A stretch of DNA of 64,000 nucleotides. Origin: Excoecaria cochinchinensis. Its lineage: Eukaryota; Streptophyta; Magnoliopsida; Malpighiales; Euphorbiaceae. The DNA lies in the NCBI GenBank assembly GCA_947683425.1, contig CANTUQ010000055.1:5958501-6022500 (forward strand), read 5' to 3'. Numbering within the stretch: position 1 is the stretch's first letter; every line of letters starts with the position of its first letter. The notes beneath the pieces were generated by a model that was not told where the DNA came from, made no database searches, and saw only the letters and a list, made by a program, of their open reading frames with translations. The translations under genes and the position numbers were made by a program. Positions 1 to 11,744 of the stretch are shown piece after piece.

Positions 1-196
1 GTTGTCCAAAATAGATATATATGCATTGTCTTAGGCTAAATGAGGCTAGATGAAATTTCCTAATGTTCTATTGGGTGGCAACTCCAAAACACCTCTTATT
101 GCCCAAAATAGATGCCCCTGTAATCTCTACGGGTTTTATGAACCTCTCTCGAACCCTAAAAGCTGGTTTTTCAAGGTCCATGGGGTTCGATGCACA
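1..196 (+). repeat. Element T, 3' end of the 5' LTR (partial)
   Basis: The first ~140 bases align by eye with the end of solo LTR E (about 40575-40680): the shared phrase is the block around AATGTTCTATTGGGTGGC, followed by 'TTGCCCAA.ATAGA'. The LTR appears to end at ...TTCGATGCACA, comparable with the GGCGCGCGTCACA ends of E and F. The rest of this LTR is upstream of the window. A 74-residue open frame here (50-274) has no support as a gene. Confidence 0.7.
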
Positions 197-215
197 TCAC
201 CACTCCATTGGGGAC
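197..215 (+). other. Element T primer-binding site
   Basis: The sequence TCACCACTCCATTGGGGAC directly follows the LTR end. It matches, with two changes, the TGGCGACTCCATTGGGGA type motif that follows the 5' LTR in many Tat elements. I do not assign the primer tRNA. Confidence 0.55.
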
Positions 216-1088
216 TTTTAGACATTGCTTTGAAAATACCTTGGTTAAAATATATAATTGATTTTTTAAGCTAAAATTTTATCCCTTTTCAAGCTGCATT
301 GCATTTTATTATAGAGCCTTAGTGTTAGAGACCTTACGTTCAGTCAATGTGGGGAAGTGTTAGAGATAACCACCAGCCTAAGCCTCGTACCATTTTAGTA
401 TATCAAATGATGACCCAACTGGTCACTGTGGTCATGACGACCTAGACCTGTTGGTAGGGATCATGCTTGGGTAGCTCTCAAAAATCATTACCCTATCTAA
501 AGCCAATGTAATGGAAATATATACTTTCCTAAAGTAATATGAACCTTAATATTGTGCCTTCTATATGGACCATTACGAACTGAATAAACTCAATCAAATT
601 AAATGGTCACGCTATCAATGTTTTCATACCCCGATGGGACCATTTGGTTTCATTTGAGTTATTTAGATACGTGATGGTCAAAATCCATATATATGCGCCT
701 TATTTTAGACTGTTATGCTGCCAATTTTTGTACCGTGCACCATATGCACCCATTGAGTTCCCTAATAACCCATGGGTTAATCCCACCTAGGATAGAGATA
801 ATACGGCCTCCCGTACGGGAGTAACAAGGTTGGAATTATCTACTTATTTGCATGTGGTTGTGAATGCTGTATAATATATGACCATGCATTATATGTCATT
901 CATGCATCACCCTAACAAAGGTATTTTTTGTAGGCATCATTGATCCATCTAGGTATTCCAGGGATCCCGGCAGTTGATTAGTCAGGAACGTATTCTTCGA
1001 TTTACAAGAAAGGGTGATAGGTTGGGGGTCAGAATCGCTCTCAGATAGCAATGAGAGTTATTCTTCAGAGTTTTCAATAGAGGTCAAT
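216..1088 (+). other. Element T 5' untranslated leader
   Basis: About 870 bases between PBS and the first gag ATG with no supported ORF. The only structure I note is a perfect 14-bp palindrome, CTCCCGTACGGGAG, at 808-821. The leader would carry packaging and dimerisation signals in an active element; that role for the palindrome is inference. Confidence 0.55.
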
Positions 1089-2396
1089 ATGGCTAACCCA
1101 TCAAGAGAATCTGACATAACCTGTGCACTTATTATCGACAAGATGAATAGAAGGTCACAAGAAATAGAAAGGAGATGAGAAGAGTTTGAAAATCGGATGG
1201 TGATGATGATAGGGAACTTAACCGCTGCAACGACACCACCCGCTGGGAAGAATTCGATTGCCCCACCTATAAGACAAAATGATCAAGGGATAGTTAGGGA
1301 CGATCTTCCAGAAGTAATACACCTACAATCGATTGACCTTAGCGCTACAGGCCAAAGAGGAGGCAAAGCCTAGAGATCTGAAAATGATTTTACAGAAGAT
1401 GAATATAAGAAACCAATAGTGTGGAAAGTCAAGGCACCTCAGACTGAGAAAGTAATGTGGAGAAAAATGGAAGAGAAATTTGAGGCAACATCTCGTATGT
1501 TGACCATCGAAAAGGGTATGAACCCAAAGGATAAGGAGTTAGATGGGGAGGATTTGATTCCTCATAATTTCAAGATGCCTGACGTCCCCTAATTCGATGG
1601 TACTTCAGATCCAACAGCATACATAAGACAATATTCGTTAGTGATGAAGGGTACGACCTTAACAAGAAGGTAGAAAATAGAATACTTCTGCTTGAGCTTA
1701 TCAAGGCCCATAAAAGACTGGTACCATGGGCTAGAAAGGAGAACAAAGGAAGACTAGGATTTGCGGACTGAAGAGTTCCTCAAGCAATATATAAATGCTG
1801 CATGAGAATGGAAATAACTCTAAAAGATCTGGAACTATTACAGCAGAAATCGGGGGAATCATTCCATGAGTACTTGACCAGATGAAGGAATTCTGTAAAA
1901 GAAAGCCAGATACTGTAGATCAAATCAGGCTATTATCAGGAATGCTAGTTCGTATCTGAGAGAGGGATTGAAGATTAAGGGATTGAAAGATTGGGAATCT
2001 TTAAAAGATATCGCCATAGAAGCTGAGGGTGAATACTTATCAAAAAAGACGAGTAGCGAGAATTACACTAGGAAGAGATATAACAATCAAGGGGCAAACA
2101 TGTCAGCTAGCTCCATTAGTGGTAGCCGGATGGGTAAAACCGTAGAAGTTTTAGCCACAGGGGTAGAGCAGAGATATTTTGTGGACTTCGAAAGGTCTCT
2201 ATCGTGGGTGCTAAAAAGGTTAATGAAAGAAGGGAAGCTTAAGCCTTTAACAACTAGACCTGCCTAGAGCCAAGGACGGCCCGAACATAAAGATGGCGAG
2301 TTTTGTGCTTACCATCAACATACCAGAAATATTATAGATAATTATAGGACGCTCAAAGATGCAATTTAGGATCTCATTGATTCCAAGCAGATCACT
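1089..2396 (+). pseudogene. gag: Element T gag (Tat type), decayed and truncated by insertion A
   Basis: Gag forms the particle that packages the element RNA. From the ATG at 1089 a Tat-like Gag can be followed: a charged N-terminal part, then a segment near 1560-1625 with 'PHNFKMPDVP' and 'FDGTSDP', the hallmark start of the Tat Gag capsid region, and near the end 'DGEFCAYHQHTRNI', the conserved Cys-His segment that precedes the 'LKDAI' stretch. At least six in-frame stops occur (for example near 1178, 1372, 1591, 1669 and 1755), and a frame change is needed around 1870-1900. The 99-residue open stretch 1968-2267 is only one surviving piece. The gene is broken at 2396 by insertion A; the frame goes on at 21859. 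Confidence 0.75.
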
Positions 2397-3456
2397 TGTA
2401 ACACCTCGTTTGCCCCTTAGAAGTTGGAGCCATTTGTGCATATGTGCATTGGGTGTATTTTGGCATGTGATAAGGGTATTTTAGTTAAAATGCATGTTTT
2501 ATGAGTTTTATTATAGTGTGAGAGCATATAGAGTTGTGGGATGTGAGTGTGTGGGTTGCATTAGTGTGTGCATACTCACATGTTGGTAGCGTGTGCATTA
2601 GTGAGAATAGCATTGTGTGTGTGTAATGCATGCTTGTTATGTATGAGTGGTTAATCTCCACCAATGAGGAAATGACATGTGTCTAAGGTTAGGAAAAGAA
2701 ATAGAAAAAGGAAGAGAAATAGGGAAAAAGCAGAATTTGTTTCATCATTTCCCGTTTCTCTCTCCTCTCTGCCCTTCTTCTTCCTTTTCTCTTCTCAAGA
2801 GTGCCCTAGTTTGGATCCAAGTAAGTGTGGTGGAAATTGATCATCTCTTGACCCTCAATTGGTAAGTTTTGCAGCATTTCTTCTTCTTTATCTTCTTTTC
2901 TTCTTTGTTTCTAATTTGGGGTTTTAATCTAGGGTTGTGTTTTGTATGATTTGTGGGTATCGTTTCTAGTTGAGCCTCCTCGCGATCCCAACGGAAAGGA
3001 GAAGGCATGTAGTAGTGGTACGAAGTGATTGGAGCTAAGGAATTTTAGGTTTGGGATTTTTGTTTGGAATTTGATTATTTGATGTTCATATGGTGATTCA
3101 TGCCTTTGTATGTGACCTCTGGAAAATTGATGTTTAATGAGGCATACTGTAGTGTTAATGTTATGGGTAATTATTTGATTTGAGTTATGATGCATGAATG
3201 TTGAAGTATTGAACTTGAAGTTGATGAATATTTACTTAAATTTCTGGGTTTGTGTTCTTGAGGAATTTGATTTTGATGATGCATGATTTTGATTGTGTTA
3301 AATGTGGATCTAGGTTGTGGTTAGTCTTAATTGTGGTGTTGGAAAGGTTGATCTGAAGGTAAGATAATGTTGGGTTGGTGTATATTTGAGTTTGGAAATT
3401 TGGGTGTTTTGAAAGTGAGGAAATCTCAAAAATTCACGCAAGAGCTAGAAATCACG

Positions 3457-3930
3457 ACGCTGACATTAGCGCGACACAGTCGCGATGTCACGATAGGGCT
3501 TGGTGATTTCAGCCCTTGCACGAGGTCGAACGAATTTGCGTGGCCGAGCAGCTGGGCTGCCGAACGCACGCAGTGAGACCTATCTACCGCGAGTGTGATA
3601 GGGTGCTCGACTGTGGAGCGGATTGGACTGCCGAGCGGGTTGGACTGCCGAGCGGGTTGGGCTCCCGAGCTCGCAATGAGAGCTCTCTATCACGAGCGTG
3701 ACACTTGTCGCGAGCGCGACAGAGCGTTCGGCTACCAAACAGTTGGGGGAAATCCCCTATCGCGAGCGCATGCCTGCGCGTGACATGACAGCCTTTGTTG
3801 GCAGCTCACTATCGCGAGCGCGACGATCGTTGTGAGCATGATAGTGAGGTGTGTTTTTGTTTTCGCGCGAGTGTGAGGACTGTCGTGATCGCGACAGGGG
3901 GCAAGTTGTGCCTCTGTCGCGAGCGCGACA
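3457..3930. repeat. CpG-rich palindromic motif cluster in A 5' LTR
   Basis: Many copies of variants of TATCGCGAGCGCGACA and GTCGCGAGCGCGAC, plus repeats of GCCGAGCGGGTTGG (about 3620-3665), in an otherwise AT-rich LTR. The same cluster recurs in the 3' LTR (20300-20757) and, as a related version, in B (6746-7052 and 13651-14003). Confidence 0.8.
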
Positions 3931-4595
3931 CCCCTGGTTTCAAAATTGTGTTTTCTTTTGTGATTTTTGATGTTTATTTTCCGATCTTGTGATGCTATTA
4001 GAATTATTCTTGGACTATTTTATGAAGCATATGAGTATAATTGGGTGTATTATGCATGCATAATTTTATAAATTCTATAAATGTGAATTAATGAATTATG
4101 CATGACCTGCAAGAGTCAATCTAGTGGATAGTTAGGCATTCCTAAAAGAGTTCTTTTGCTGCAGCCTCTGTACTGTTCTGGACCCTGATCAGGTCCCCGT
4201 TTAGTTCCTCGCGAACTTCTACGTGTTCGAATCTTGTTTAAGATTCCTCTGTAAAATGTTTTGAAAAGAGATAAAATGATACTGTTTTCCCGATTCGTAC
4301 CCGTAAGGTACCATTATGTGATGATTTGTACCCGTAAGGTACCTCTACGCGTTTACTAATTATCCACTACCTTGAGTTAGTAGGTGTTATGATTTGTTCT
4401 GATATGATTAAAAGTATGTGAATCCGAATGAGTATTGATTATAAGCATATGAATATGATTATGAGCTTTTGAATGCTATAAATGTGATTCAGTTATGATT
4501 ATTCGATATGATATTCACCATATGCCATTATGAATGTGTATTGCCTTGACGACCATTATGAATGGCCATCCATATATTATTGTTGTGTTTCCCTA

Positions 4596-4613
4596 CTAAG
4601 CGTTATCGCTTAG
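4596..4613 (+). promoter_or_regulatory. Conserved LTR hairpin (CTAAGCG stem)
   Basis: CTAAGCG-TTAT-CGCTTAG forms a 7-bp perfect stem. Counterparts lie in A 3' LTR (21421-21438), B (6029-6047 and 13289-13307), D (35332-35349) and, with a changed stem, C (42699-42718), always about 300-450 bp before the LTR 3' end. A role in RNA 3'-end formation is inference. Confidence 0.6.
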
Positions 4614-5035
4614 CATGGTGTTTTCACCCGTGCAGGTGCGGAAGGTGTATAACTTTTGGGAGAGTCGCTGCCAGTCAAGCCAACACAGAGGGATAGTGTT
4701 AGGGCTTTATTTTTGTAGTATAATTCTTTTGTAATAGAACTCTCTTTGTATTTTGTATTTTTTTAAGCTTCCGCTATATATATATAGCGATGACAGTTGT
4801 AACTATTTTGTAATATCAGTTGTGATCAGAACATTATTGTAATGAATTTTGGTTATATTAATGAATGATCATTCTGATGTTCTGAAAAGTTTTATTTTTT
4901 GCTGTATTTTAGTATGTATAAGGTGTTTGAATGTCTGTTTCTATATCCTTTGTGTGGTTACACCCTTGCTCATACGGCATCTCACTCCCTTGCGGATGGG
5001 TTCGCCTACGTATGGGAAGGGGGTGTTACAGGTTA

Positions 5036-5047
5036 TTGTATCAGAGC
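5036..5047 (+). other. Element A primer-binding site (initiator tRNA-Met type)
   Basis: TTGTATCAGAGC matches 11 of 12 bases of TGGTATCAGAGC, the plant PBS complementary to the 3' end of initiator tRNA-Met. It lies 5 bases after the LTR end, as expected. Confidence 0.85.
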
Positions 5048-5135
5048 CCGGTTTAGGCATTTCTGGGTGTTGTTGTGTATAGATATATGTTTAGGACTAG
5101 GTTGGCTGATGCGGTTGTCTTTGTCTTTCTTTTAG

Positions 5136-5583
5136 ATGGATTCTGATTCTATTCGAGGGTCGTTTGAGGGGTCCGCTGAAAGTGTGAATGCCCAAGTAGT
5201 TGATCCTTCTGTGTCTGTGTCGGCTCAACCTGCTAGGGCACAACCTGAGGCTACAGCCATGCCCTTTGAGGTCATGTTGAAGATTTCACAGGACATGGCT
5301 AGGGTCATTGAGAGTATGGCAGCTCCTAGAGTCCCTACTGAGAATTTGAGAAAGGTGGGCGCAGAGGACTTTTATGGAACTGGTTTAGACAAATCAAAAT
5401 ATGCTGAGAAGTGGTTAAAGAATGTAGAGCGAGCCTTGGATGAGATTCGGTGTCCTCAGGAGAGGCGAGTAGAGTGTGTGGTGGCTTTATTGCAAGGATC
5501 TGCCTAAGACTAGTGGAAGTTCGTTTGAAGGCATCCCCAGTTTCCTGACCCAGTCATATGGGAGTTCTTTGATAGGGAATTTA
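5136..5583 (+). pseudogene. gag: Element A gag, N-terminal half (5' of insertion B)
   Basis: The start is the ATG at 5136, about 90 bases after the PBS. The product begins MDSDSIRGSFEGSAESVNAQ and is open for 123 residues, ending with a stop at 5505-5507 (SA then TAA, where relative B has LAYEWWEL). The frame then continues as 'WKFV', 'PDPVIWEFFDREF' up to the insertion of B at 5584; it resumes at 15109. Comparison with B (12722-12420) and D (34816-34547) shows the shared Gag segments 'MPFEVMLKISQDMARV' and 'GAEDFYGT'. This is the N-terminal capsid part; the zinc knuckle is in the other half. Confidence 0.85.
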
Positions 5584-8156
5584 TGTAACACCCTTGATAC
5601 CACAACTTGTAACACCCCTACCTATACGTAGGTGATCCCATCCGATAAGGAGTGAGATGCCGTATGGGTAAAGGTGTCACCACACAGATACAGGATACAC
5701 ATACATTCCTACACAAACATACATGCCGAAATACAGGGTAAATAAAAACTTTACAAAATCATTCATGAAAGAAGCTGATCATGCATTAATATAATGGAAA
5801 ATATTACATTACTGTTTGATCAACCAACAGTTACAAAAGATAATTACATATCCAAAATATACTTATACAGATGCGGAAGCTATTACAAATTTTCATAAGA
5901 GAGTTCTATACAAAAAGAATCATCAATATACAAAATTAAGCCCTACACTACACCCAGCTGTGTTGGCCCGGCTGCGACGACTCTCCCAAGGCAACTCCTT
6001 CCACACCTGCACGGGTAAACACACCGTGCTAAGCGATAAACGCTTAGTGGGGAAAAACACAAATCAAATGGATGGCCATTCACAATGGTCGTCAAGCAAA
6101 CAAATACAGATGGCATAGTCAGAAACACACATTACATAAGAGTATGAACATACAAACATATAGGGTCATACATTTGATACAACATAACTGCCTTCATATT
6201 ATCATATTAGTAATCATATCCGGATAATACATTCTCATATTAATCAAATCAGTTCAAAGCATTTAAGCACCTGCTGACTCGAGGTAGTGGATAACGAGTG
6301 AACGAACAGTACTTTACGGGTACGAGCCGATTACAGACAGTACCTTACGGGTACGAATCGAAAACCAATTACTTTTTCAATTACAAAACATTTTATTAAG
6401 GGACCTTAAACAAGATCCAAACACAATAGAGGGTTCGCGAGGAACCAAACGGGACCCGATTGGGGTCAAAACTGAATAGAGGCTGCAGCTATAAGACTCT
6501 CTTAGGCATGCCTAACTATCCACTGAACTGACTCTAGCAGGTCATGCATAATCCTTTCAATTAATTCCATAATATTCCAAATTACATATATACATATTTG
6601 CATACATATAGGCATATTCATATCATGGATTCGCATTCATATAATTCATAAGTTAACAGATATGAGGCTTATGGTCACCAAAGGAAACTGGAGTTCAAAA
6701 CCACACGCACACACCAAAGGAAACTCATTCAGCATAACAAGACTGTCGCGCTTGCGACAGAGACTATAGTCTCTTCGCAGCGTGCGCACGATGGACTTCG
6801 CGATTGCGGGGAGGAGGGAAAAGCCGGACTCTATCACAATCACGACAGTGAGTCTAAATTTCGACATCGCGGGCTCGCGAAAGATCGCGTGCTCGCAACA
6901 GCACAGGCCAACATTGCGCTCTGTCGCGATCGCGACGTCGTCTCGCTCGCGACAGAGAGCACATCAACTTTTGCTATCCCGAGCTCGCGATAGGGTCGCG
7001 TGCTTGCGACAGCACAGGCCAAGATCACCGGTCTCTGTCGCGATCGCGACAGAGTCGGGATTTGCAAAATCTGCAGAATTCTTCCCCTCCCAAAACTCAC
7101 ACACAACACACAAATCACATCCAAATGGTCTCTTACCTCAAATCCAGCCACCCATTAACATCAATAACCACAATATAACATTTATCAATAAGTAATTTCA
7201 CTTCAATCATCAATTCAAACTCACAATCTCACAATATATCAATAACTATAAATTTGCAGCAAAAACCCATAAATCCTCACAATCACTACAATAATCCCAT
7301 GCTCATGCAAAATTACCTTACCCAAATAGAAACCCATAACATACATGCCTTATCAAGAACATAACACGACCTAATTTCCGGAAATCACCAAGAACACATG
7401 CATAAACCCATTTACATACAAAAACAATAAATTTCCCAAACCTTGAAATCCTTTGCTCCTAATGCTTAGATCCACTGGATCCCGCCTTCTCTTTACCCTT
7501 CGGTTCATGAGGAGGCTCAACTAAGCACAGCCCAACAAAACCTACAATAAAACAACTCTAGATTAAAACCCAAATCTAGAAAATATGAAGAAGATGATGA
7601 ACTAGATGAAGAAAAGAAGAGCAAATGCAATTGATTTACCTCTAAAAATGCTAAAGGATGATCAATCCCCACCAACTAAGCCTTGATTCCAAGCTAGGGT
7701 TCTTAGAGGAAGAGAAAAGGAAGAAGAAGAGAGTGAGGGGAAGAAGAACGGGAAATGGAGGCAGCCACCATCCCCCCTCTCTTCTCTTTTCTTTTTCTTT
7801 TTCTTTTTCCTAACCCTAGACAAGTGTCACTTCCCTATTAGTGGGATTTGATCACTCACACCCAAAACACATGCATCACATACACAGAAGACTCTCCCAA
7901 CTAATGCATATCCTACAAATGTGTGAATACACACACTCCAGCACAACCCCACAAACACATCCTACAAACATATGAGTAAACACACCCAAGTGCAACCCAA
8001 CTAATTCACACCCTAACACCACACATGCACCCACATGCTAGCAAAACTCTTAAAATATGCATTTTTACCCAAAATACCCTTTACATATGCCAAAACTCAC
8101 ACAATACACATGCACAAACATGGCTCATTCTACTAGGGGGCAAACAGGGCGTGACA
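5584..8156 (-). repeat. Element B 3' LTR
   Basis: 2573 bp, the full-length copy. On the + strand it starts TGTAACACCCTTGATACCAC and ends GGGCGTGACA. The end at 5584 carries a 24-bp duplication of LTR end plus part of the PBS (see findings). It contains the CTAAGCG hairpin (6029-6047), the TACGGGTACGA repeats (6314-6360), the TCGCGA cluster (6746-7052) and a purine/pyrimidine-rich leader region (7590-7810). Open frames of 60-140 codons here are by-products of the GC-rich cluster. Confidence 0.9.
6746..7052. repeat. TCGCGA palindrome cluster in B 3' LTR
   Basis: Contains perfect palindromes such as TGTCGCGATCGCGACA (near 7035-7050) and several CTCGCGACAG/GATCGCGT units. The equivalent in the 5' LTR is 13651-14003, with different unit copy number. 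Confidence 0.8.
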
Positions 8157-9149
8157 ACTCTCCCCGACTAACAAGAATTTCTTCCTCGAAATTCTCACCT
8201 GATCTGAACAAATGCGGGTACTGAACTCTCATCGACTCTTTTGGTTCCCAAGTCACTTCCTGAACACCATGGTGATTCCACAATACTTTAACTAGCGGAA
8301 TCTGCTTGGTTCTCAGCTGTCTCACTTCCCGGACTAGAATAGCTCTTGGTTCTTCATCATACGAGAAGTCAGGCTGAACTTGCACCTCTTGCACCGATAG
8401 AATATGCGACGGATCCGACCGGTACCGACGAAGCATCGAAACGTGAAACACGTCATGCAACTTTGATAACTCCATTGGCAAACCCAATCTATAAGCCACT
8501 GGACCAACTCTGGCCAAAACCTCATACGGACCAATGAAGCGAGGACTAAGTTTTCCTTTCTTTCCAAACCGAAGCACCTTTCGCCAAGGCGACACTTTAA
8601 GAAAGACTTTGTCCCCAACTTCAAACCGCACATCTTTCCTTTTCAAATTGGCATAAAACTTTTGTCGATCCTTAGCTGCATTCAAATTTCACTGCACAAC
8701 TCTGATCTTCTCCTCTATATCCCTAACCAATTTTGGCCCAATCACTGATCTCTCGGATAACTCGGTCCAACAAATCGGAGTCCCACACTGCCGACCATAC
8801 AAAGCCTCATACGGTGCCATACCGATGCTCGACTAATAACTGTTATTATAGGCAAACTCCAAAAGCGACACATACCTGTCCTAACTACCTGGAAAATCCA
8901 AGCACAAGCTCGCAGCATATCCTCCAAAATCTGTATAACTCGTTCGGACTGACCATCTGTCTGAGGATGGAATGCTGTACTGAAGTTCAACTTGGTACCC
9001 AAAGCTCTCTGCAACTCTTTCCAAAACTTAGATGTGAACCTTGGGTCCCGATCTGAAACTATGGACAACGGCACTCCATGCAACCGAACTATCTCATCCA
9101 CATAAATACTGGCCAACCTGTCCATCGAATAATCCACTCTCACTGGCAA
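8125..9149 (-). pseudogene. pol: Element B integrase core end, GPY/F domain and chromodomain
   Basis: This continues the pol frame after the stop at 9159. The first part (9149-8742) holds the second Asp of the integrase triad in 'IVSDRDPRF' (D33 of that stretch) and the Glu in 'QTDGQSERV' (E69). After about residue 85 the frame shifts near 8880-8900, and a stop separates it from the last part (8685-8125): the GPY/F motif 'FIGPYEVLARVG' and a C-terminal chromodomain from 'ILVREVRQLRTKQIPLV' to 'VTWEPKESM'. The chromodomain steers integration of chromoviruses to marked chromatin. The frame runs through the PPT and ends inside the 3' LTR. Confidence 0.85.
8158..8194 (-). other. Element B polypurine tract with upstream hairpin
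   Basis: On the minus strand CGGGGAGAG (8166-8158) directly precedes the LTR and is the plus-strand primer site. Just upstream, 8194-8175 reads GAATTTC-GAGGAA-GAAATTC, a 7-bp stem. It overlaps the last codons of pol. Confidence 0.75.
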
Positions 9150-9158
9150 GAAGTGAGC

Positions 9159-11740
9159 TTACTTCATAAGCCAATCCACAATAACCCAAACTGAGTCGTG
9201 CTTCTTCTGAGTCAAAGGCAATCCGGGAACAAAATCCATGGCGATGTTATCCCACTTCCACTCAGGAACAGACAAAGGCGTGAACAATCCCGAAGGAACT
9301 TGGTGCTCAGCCTTTACTTGCTGACACGTCAGGCACTTGGACACAAAATCCACTATATCTCTTTTCATACCGGACCACCAATAGAACTGCTTCATATCCC
9401 GGTACATCTTTTCACTACCAGGATGCATAGTGAAAACCGTACCATGCGCTTCACCCAAAAGCTGTCTTCTTAACTCTTCATTATCCGGTACACACAAACG
9501 GTTTCTGAACAGAAGAACCCCATCCTGAACCGAGAACTCTGACTGCTTGCCCAAACTAACCTCTTGTACAATCCGCTGAAGCTTCTCATCAACCCTCTGA
9601 GCATCAACTATCCTCTGTCTCAAGGTAAGCTTCACTCTCAACTGAGCCATCAAAGCTCCAACTGAACCAAATCTCCATCTAAACCACCTCAGAAATAAAG
9701 CAGAAACCGATTTTTGACTCAAAGCATCCACGACTACATTGGCCTTACCCGGATGGTAATCCACAATGCAGTCGTAATCCTTAAATAACTCGAGCCAACG
9801 ACGCTGTCTCATGTTCAACTCCTTCTGCGTGAGGAGGTACTTTAAACTCTTGTGATCCGTGAATATCCTACATCTCTCCCCATACAGATAATGGTGCCAA
9901 ATCTTCAAAGCAAAGATCACGGCCGCCAACTCTAGATCATGCGTCGGATAATTCCTTTCATGCGGCTTCAACTGTCGAGAAGCATAAGCTACCACCTTAC
10001 CTTCTTGCATCAGAACACAACCCAGACCAACACCCAAAGCATCGCTATACATGACAAACTCCTTACCCGAGATGGGTTGGGTCAGTATAGGAGTTTCAAC
10101 TAACAACTTCTTCAACTGCTCAAAACAAGCCGGACATCTGTCCGACCACTCAAACTTAACTCCTTTCCTCAACAACCTGGTCATCGGAGCGGCAATCACT
10201 GAGAAACCTTTAACAAATCGACGGTAATAACCCGCCAAACCGAGGAAACTCCGCACTTCCCGAACATTCCTAGGCACTTTCCAATCCACTATCGCCTCAA
10301 TCTTAGCTGCATCCACTTGGATACCTTTAGCTGAAACTATATGGCCCAAAAACGACACTTCTCGAAGCCAAAAATCACACTTGCTAAGCTTAGCAAACAG
10401 CCGATGCTCTCGCAAAACTTGCAAAACTAACCGAAGATGCTCCTCATGCTCGGTCTCATCCTTGGAGTACACCAAGATGTCATCTATAAACACCACCACA
10501 AACCGGTCTAAATATGGCCTACACACTCTGTTCATCAAATCCATGAATGCCGCTGGAGCATTAGTCAAACCAAACGGCATCACAAGGAACTCATAATGAC
10601 CATACCGAGTCCGGAATGTAGTCTTAACCATATCCTCATCCTTAACCCAAAGCTGATAATACCCCGACCGAAGATCTATCTTGGAAAATACACCTGCGCC
10701 CCGAAGCTGATCAAACAAATCCTCGACTCTGGGCAATGGATAATTATTCTTCACTGTAACCTTGTTGATCTGCCTGTAGTCGATACACATTCTCAAGGAT
10801 CCATCCTTCTTCTTAACAAACAAAACTTGAGCTCCCCAAGGAGATATGCTGGGTCGAATAAACCCCTTATCCAATAGCTCTTGTAGTTGAGTTTTAAGTT
10901 CCCTCAACTCTGCAGGAGCCATCCGATAAGGTGCTTTCGATACAGGTGCGGTACCCAACATAATCTCTATGGACAACTCAACTTCTCTCTCCGGAGGCAA
11001 CCCAGGCAAATCACTCGGAAAAACATCACTAAACTCCCGCACAATAGGGATATCCTCAATCCTAACTCGATCCCTCTTGGAATCCAAAACCACAGCTAGA
11101 AAAGCCTGACAACCCTTCCTAATAAACCTCTTGGCTTGCATTGCTGAGATCACATTATTCACAGAACTAGCACCCAAACCTCTTACAAACACTGGAAATT
11201 TGTTCCTATCCTGAAGCACAAAGGTCTTCCTATGGAAATCCACCACAGCCCGGTGCTTACCCAACCAATCCAAACCCAAAATCAAATCAAACTCTTTGAA
11301 AGGCAACTCTATCAAATCCGCGGGAAACTCAATTCCCTCAACCAACAGGGGATAATTCCTATAAACTCTACTCATATTGACACTCTGCCCTAATGGATTG
11401 GTCACACATATCTCATAGTCTAACTGATATACCACATGCAACTTATCAATAATCTTATCCGTGCACAAATATGAGTGTGTGGAACCAAGGTCTATTAGAG
11501 CATACAATTCAGTGTCATGGAGTAGGAACTTACCAGCAATCACATCAGTGGCATCCTGCTCCTCTATAGCTCTCATAGCATAAGCTCTGGCTGCGACTGG
11601 TGGAGGACGATCAACTGTCTCCGAACAAGATCCATCTCTAGGTCGACCGCCTCGACCTCTACCTTTGCCCCTACCTCGGGCAGCCTGAGGAGCATTAGAT
11701 CCAACTCCACTAGCTCCTCTCTGTGGACCTGAATCTTCAC
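9159..11740 (-). pseudogene. pol: Element B protease, reverse transcriptase, RNase H, integrase N-terminal part
   Basis: An 805-residue open stretch (11576-9159) within a longer frame that starts after the gag stop near 11745. Counting from the Met at 11576: aspartic protease ~17-105 with the active-site triplet D29-L30-G31 (A has DPG at this place); RT ~215-400 with the polymerase motif FIDD at 363-366; RNase H from about 500 with D512 and D574; integrase zinc-binding H711, H718, C748, C751 and first catalytic Asp D781. A single TAA (near 9159-9161) ends it inside the integrase, where A has an intact serine codon. This is the best-preserved pol of the window and a good reference for A. Confidence 0.92.
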
Positions 11741-11744
11741 TCAG

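Larger units (their letters stand above)
2397..5030 (+). repeat. Element A 5' LTR
   Basis: 2634 bp. It holds CT-rich leader-like sequence (about 2740-2800), a CpG-rich cluster of TCGCGA/GAGCGCGAC motifs (about 3457-3930), two TACCCGTAAGGTACC repeats (4300-4347), a CTAAGCG-TTAT-CGCTTAG type hairpin (4596-4613) and an AT-rich presumed polyadenylation region (4700-4870). The small open frames at 3367-3992 arise from the GC-rich repeats and are not genes. Confidence 0.9.

Noticed and set aside
50..274. 74-residue open frame at the window start
   Set aside because: Lies across the LTR end and PBS of T and has no recognisable feature.
3367..3992. Several short Arg/Glu-rich open frames in the A LTR (and 6646-7195, 13768-14144 in B)
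   Set aside because: All are by-products of TCGCGA repeats, present in all frames and inside LTRs.
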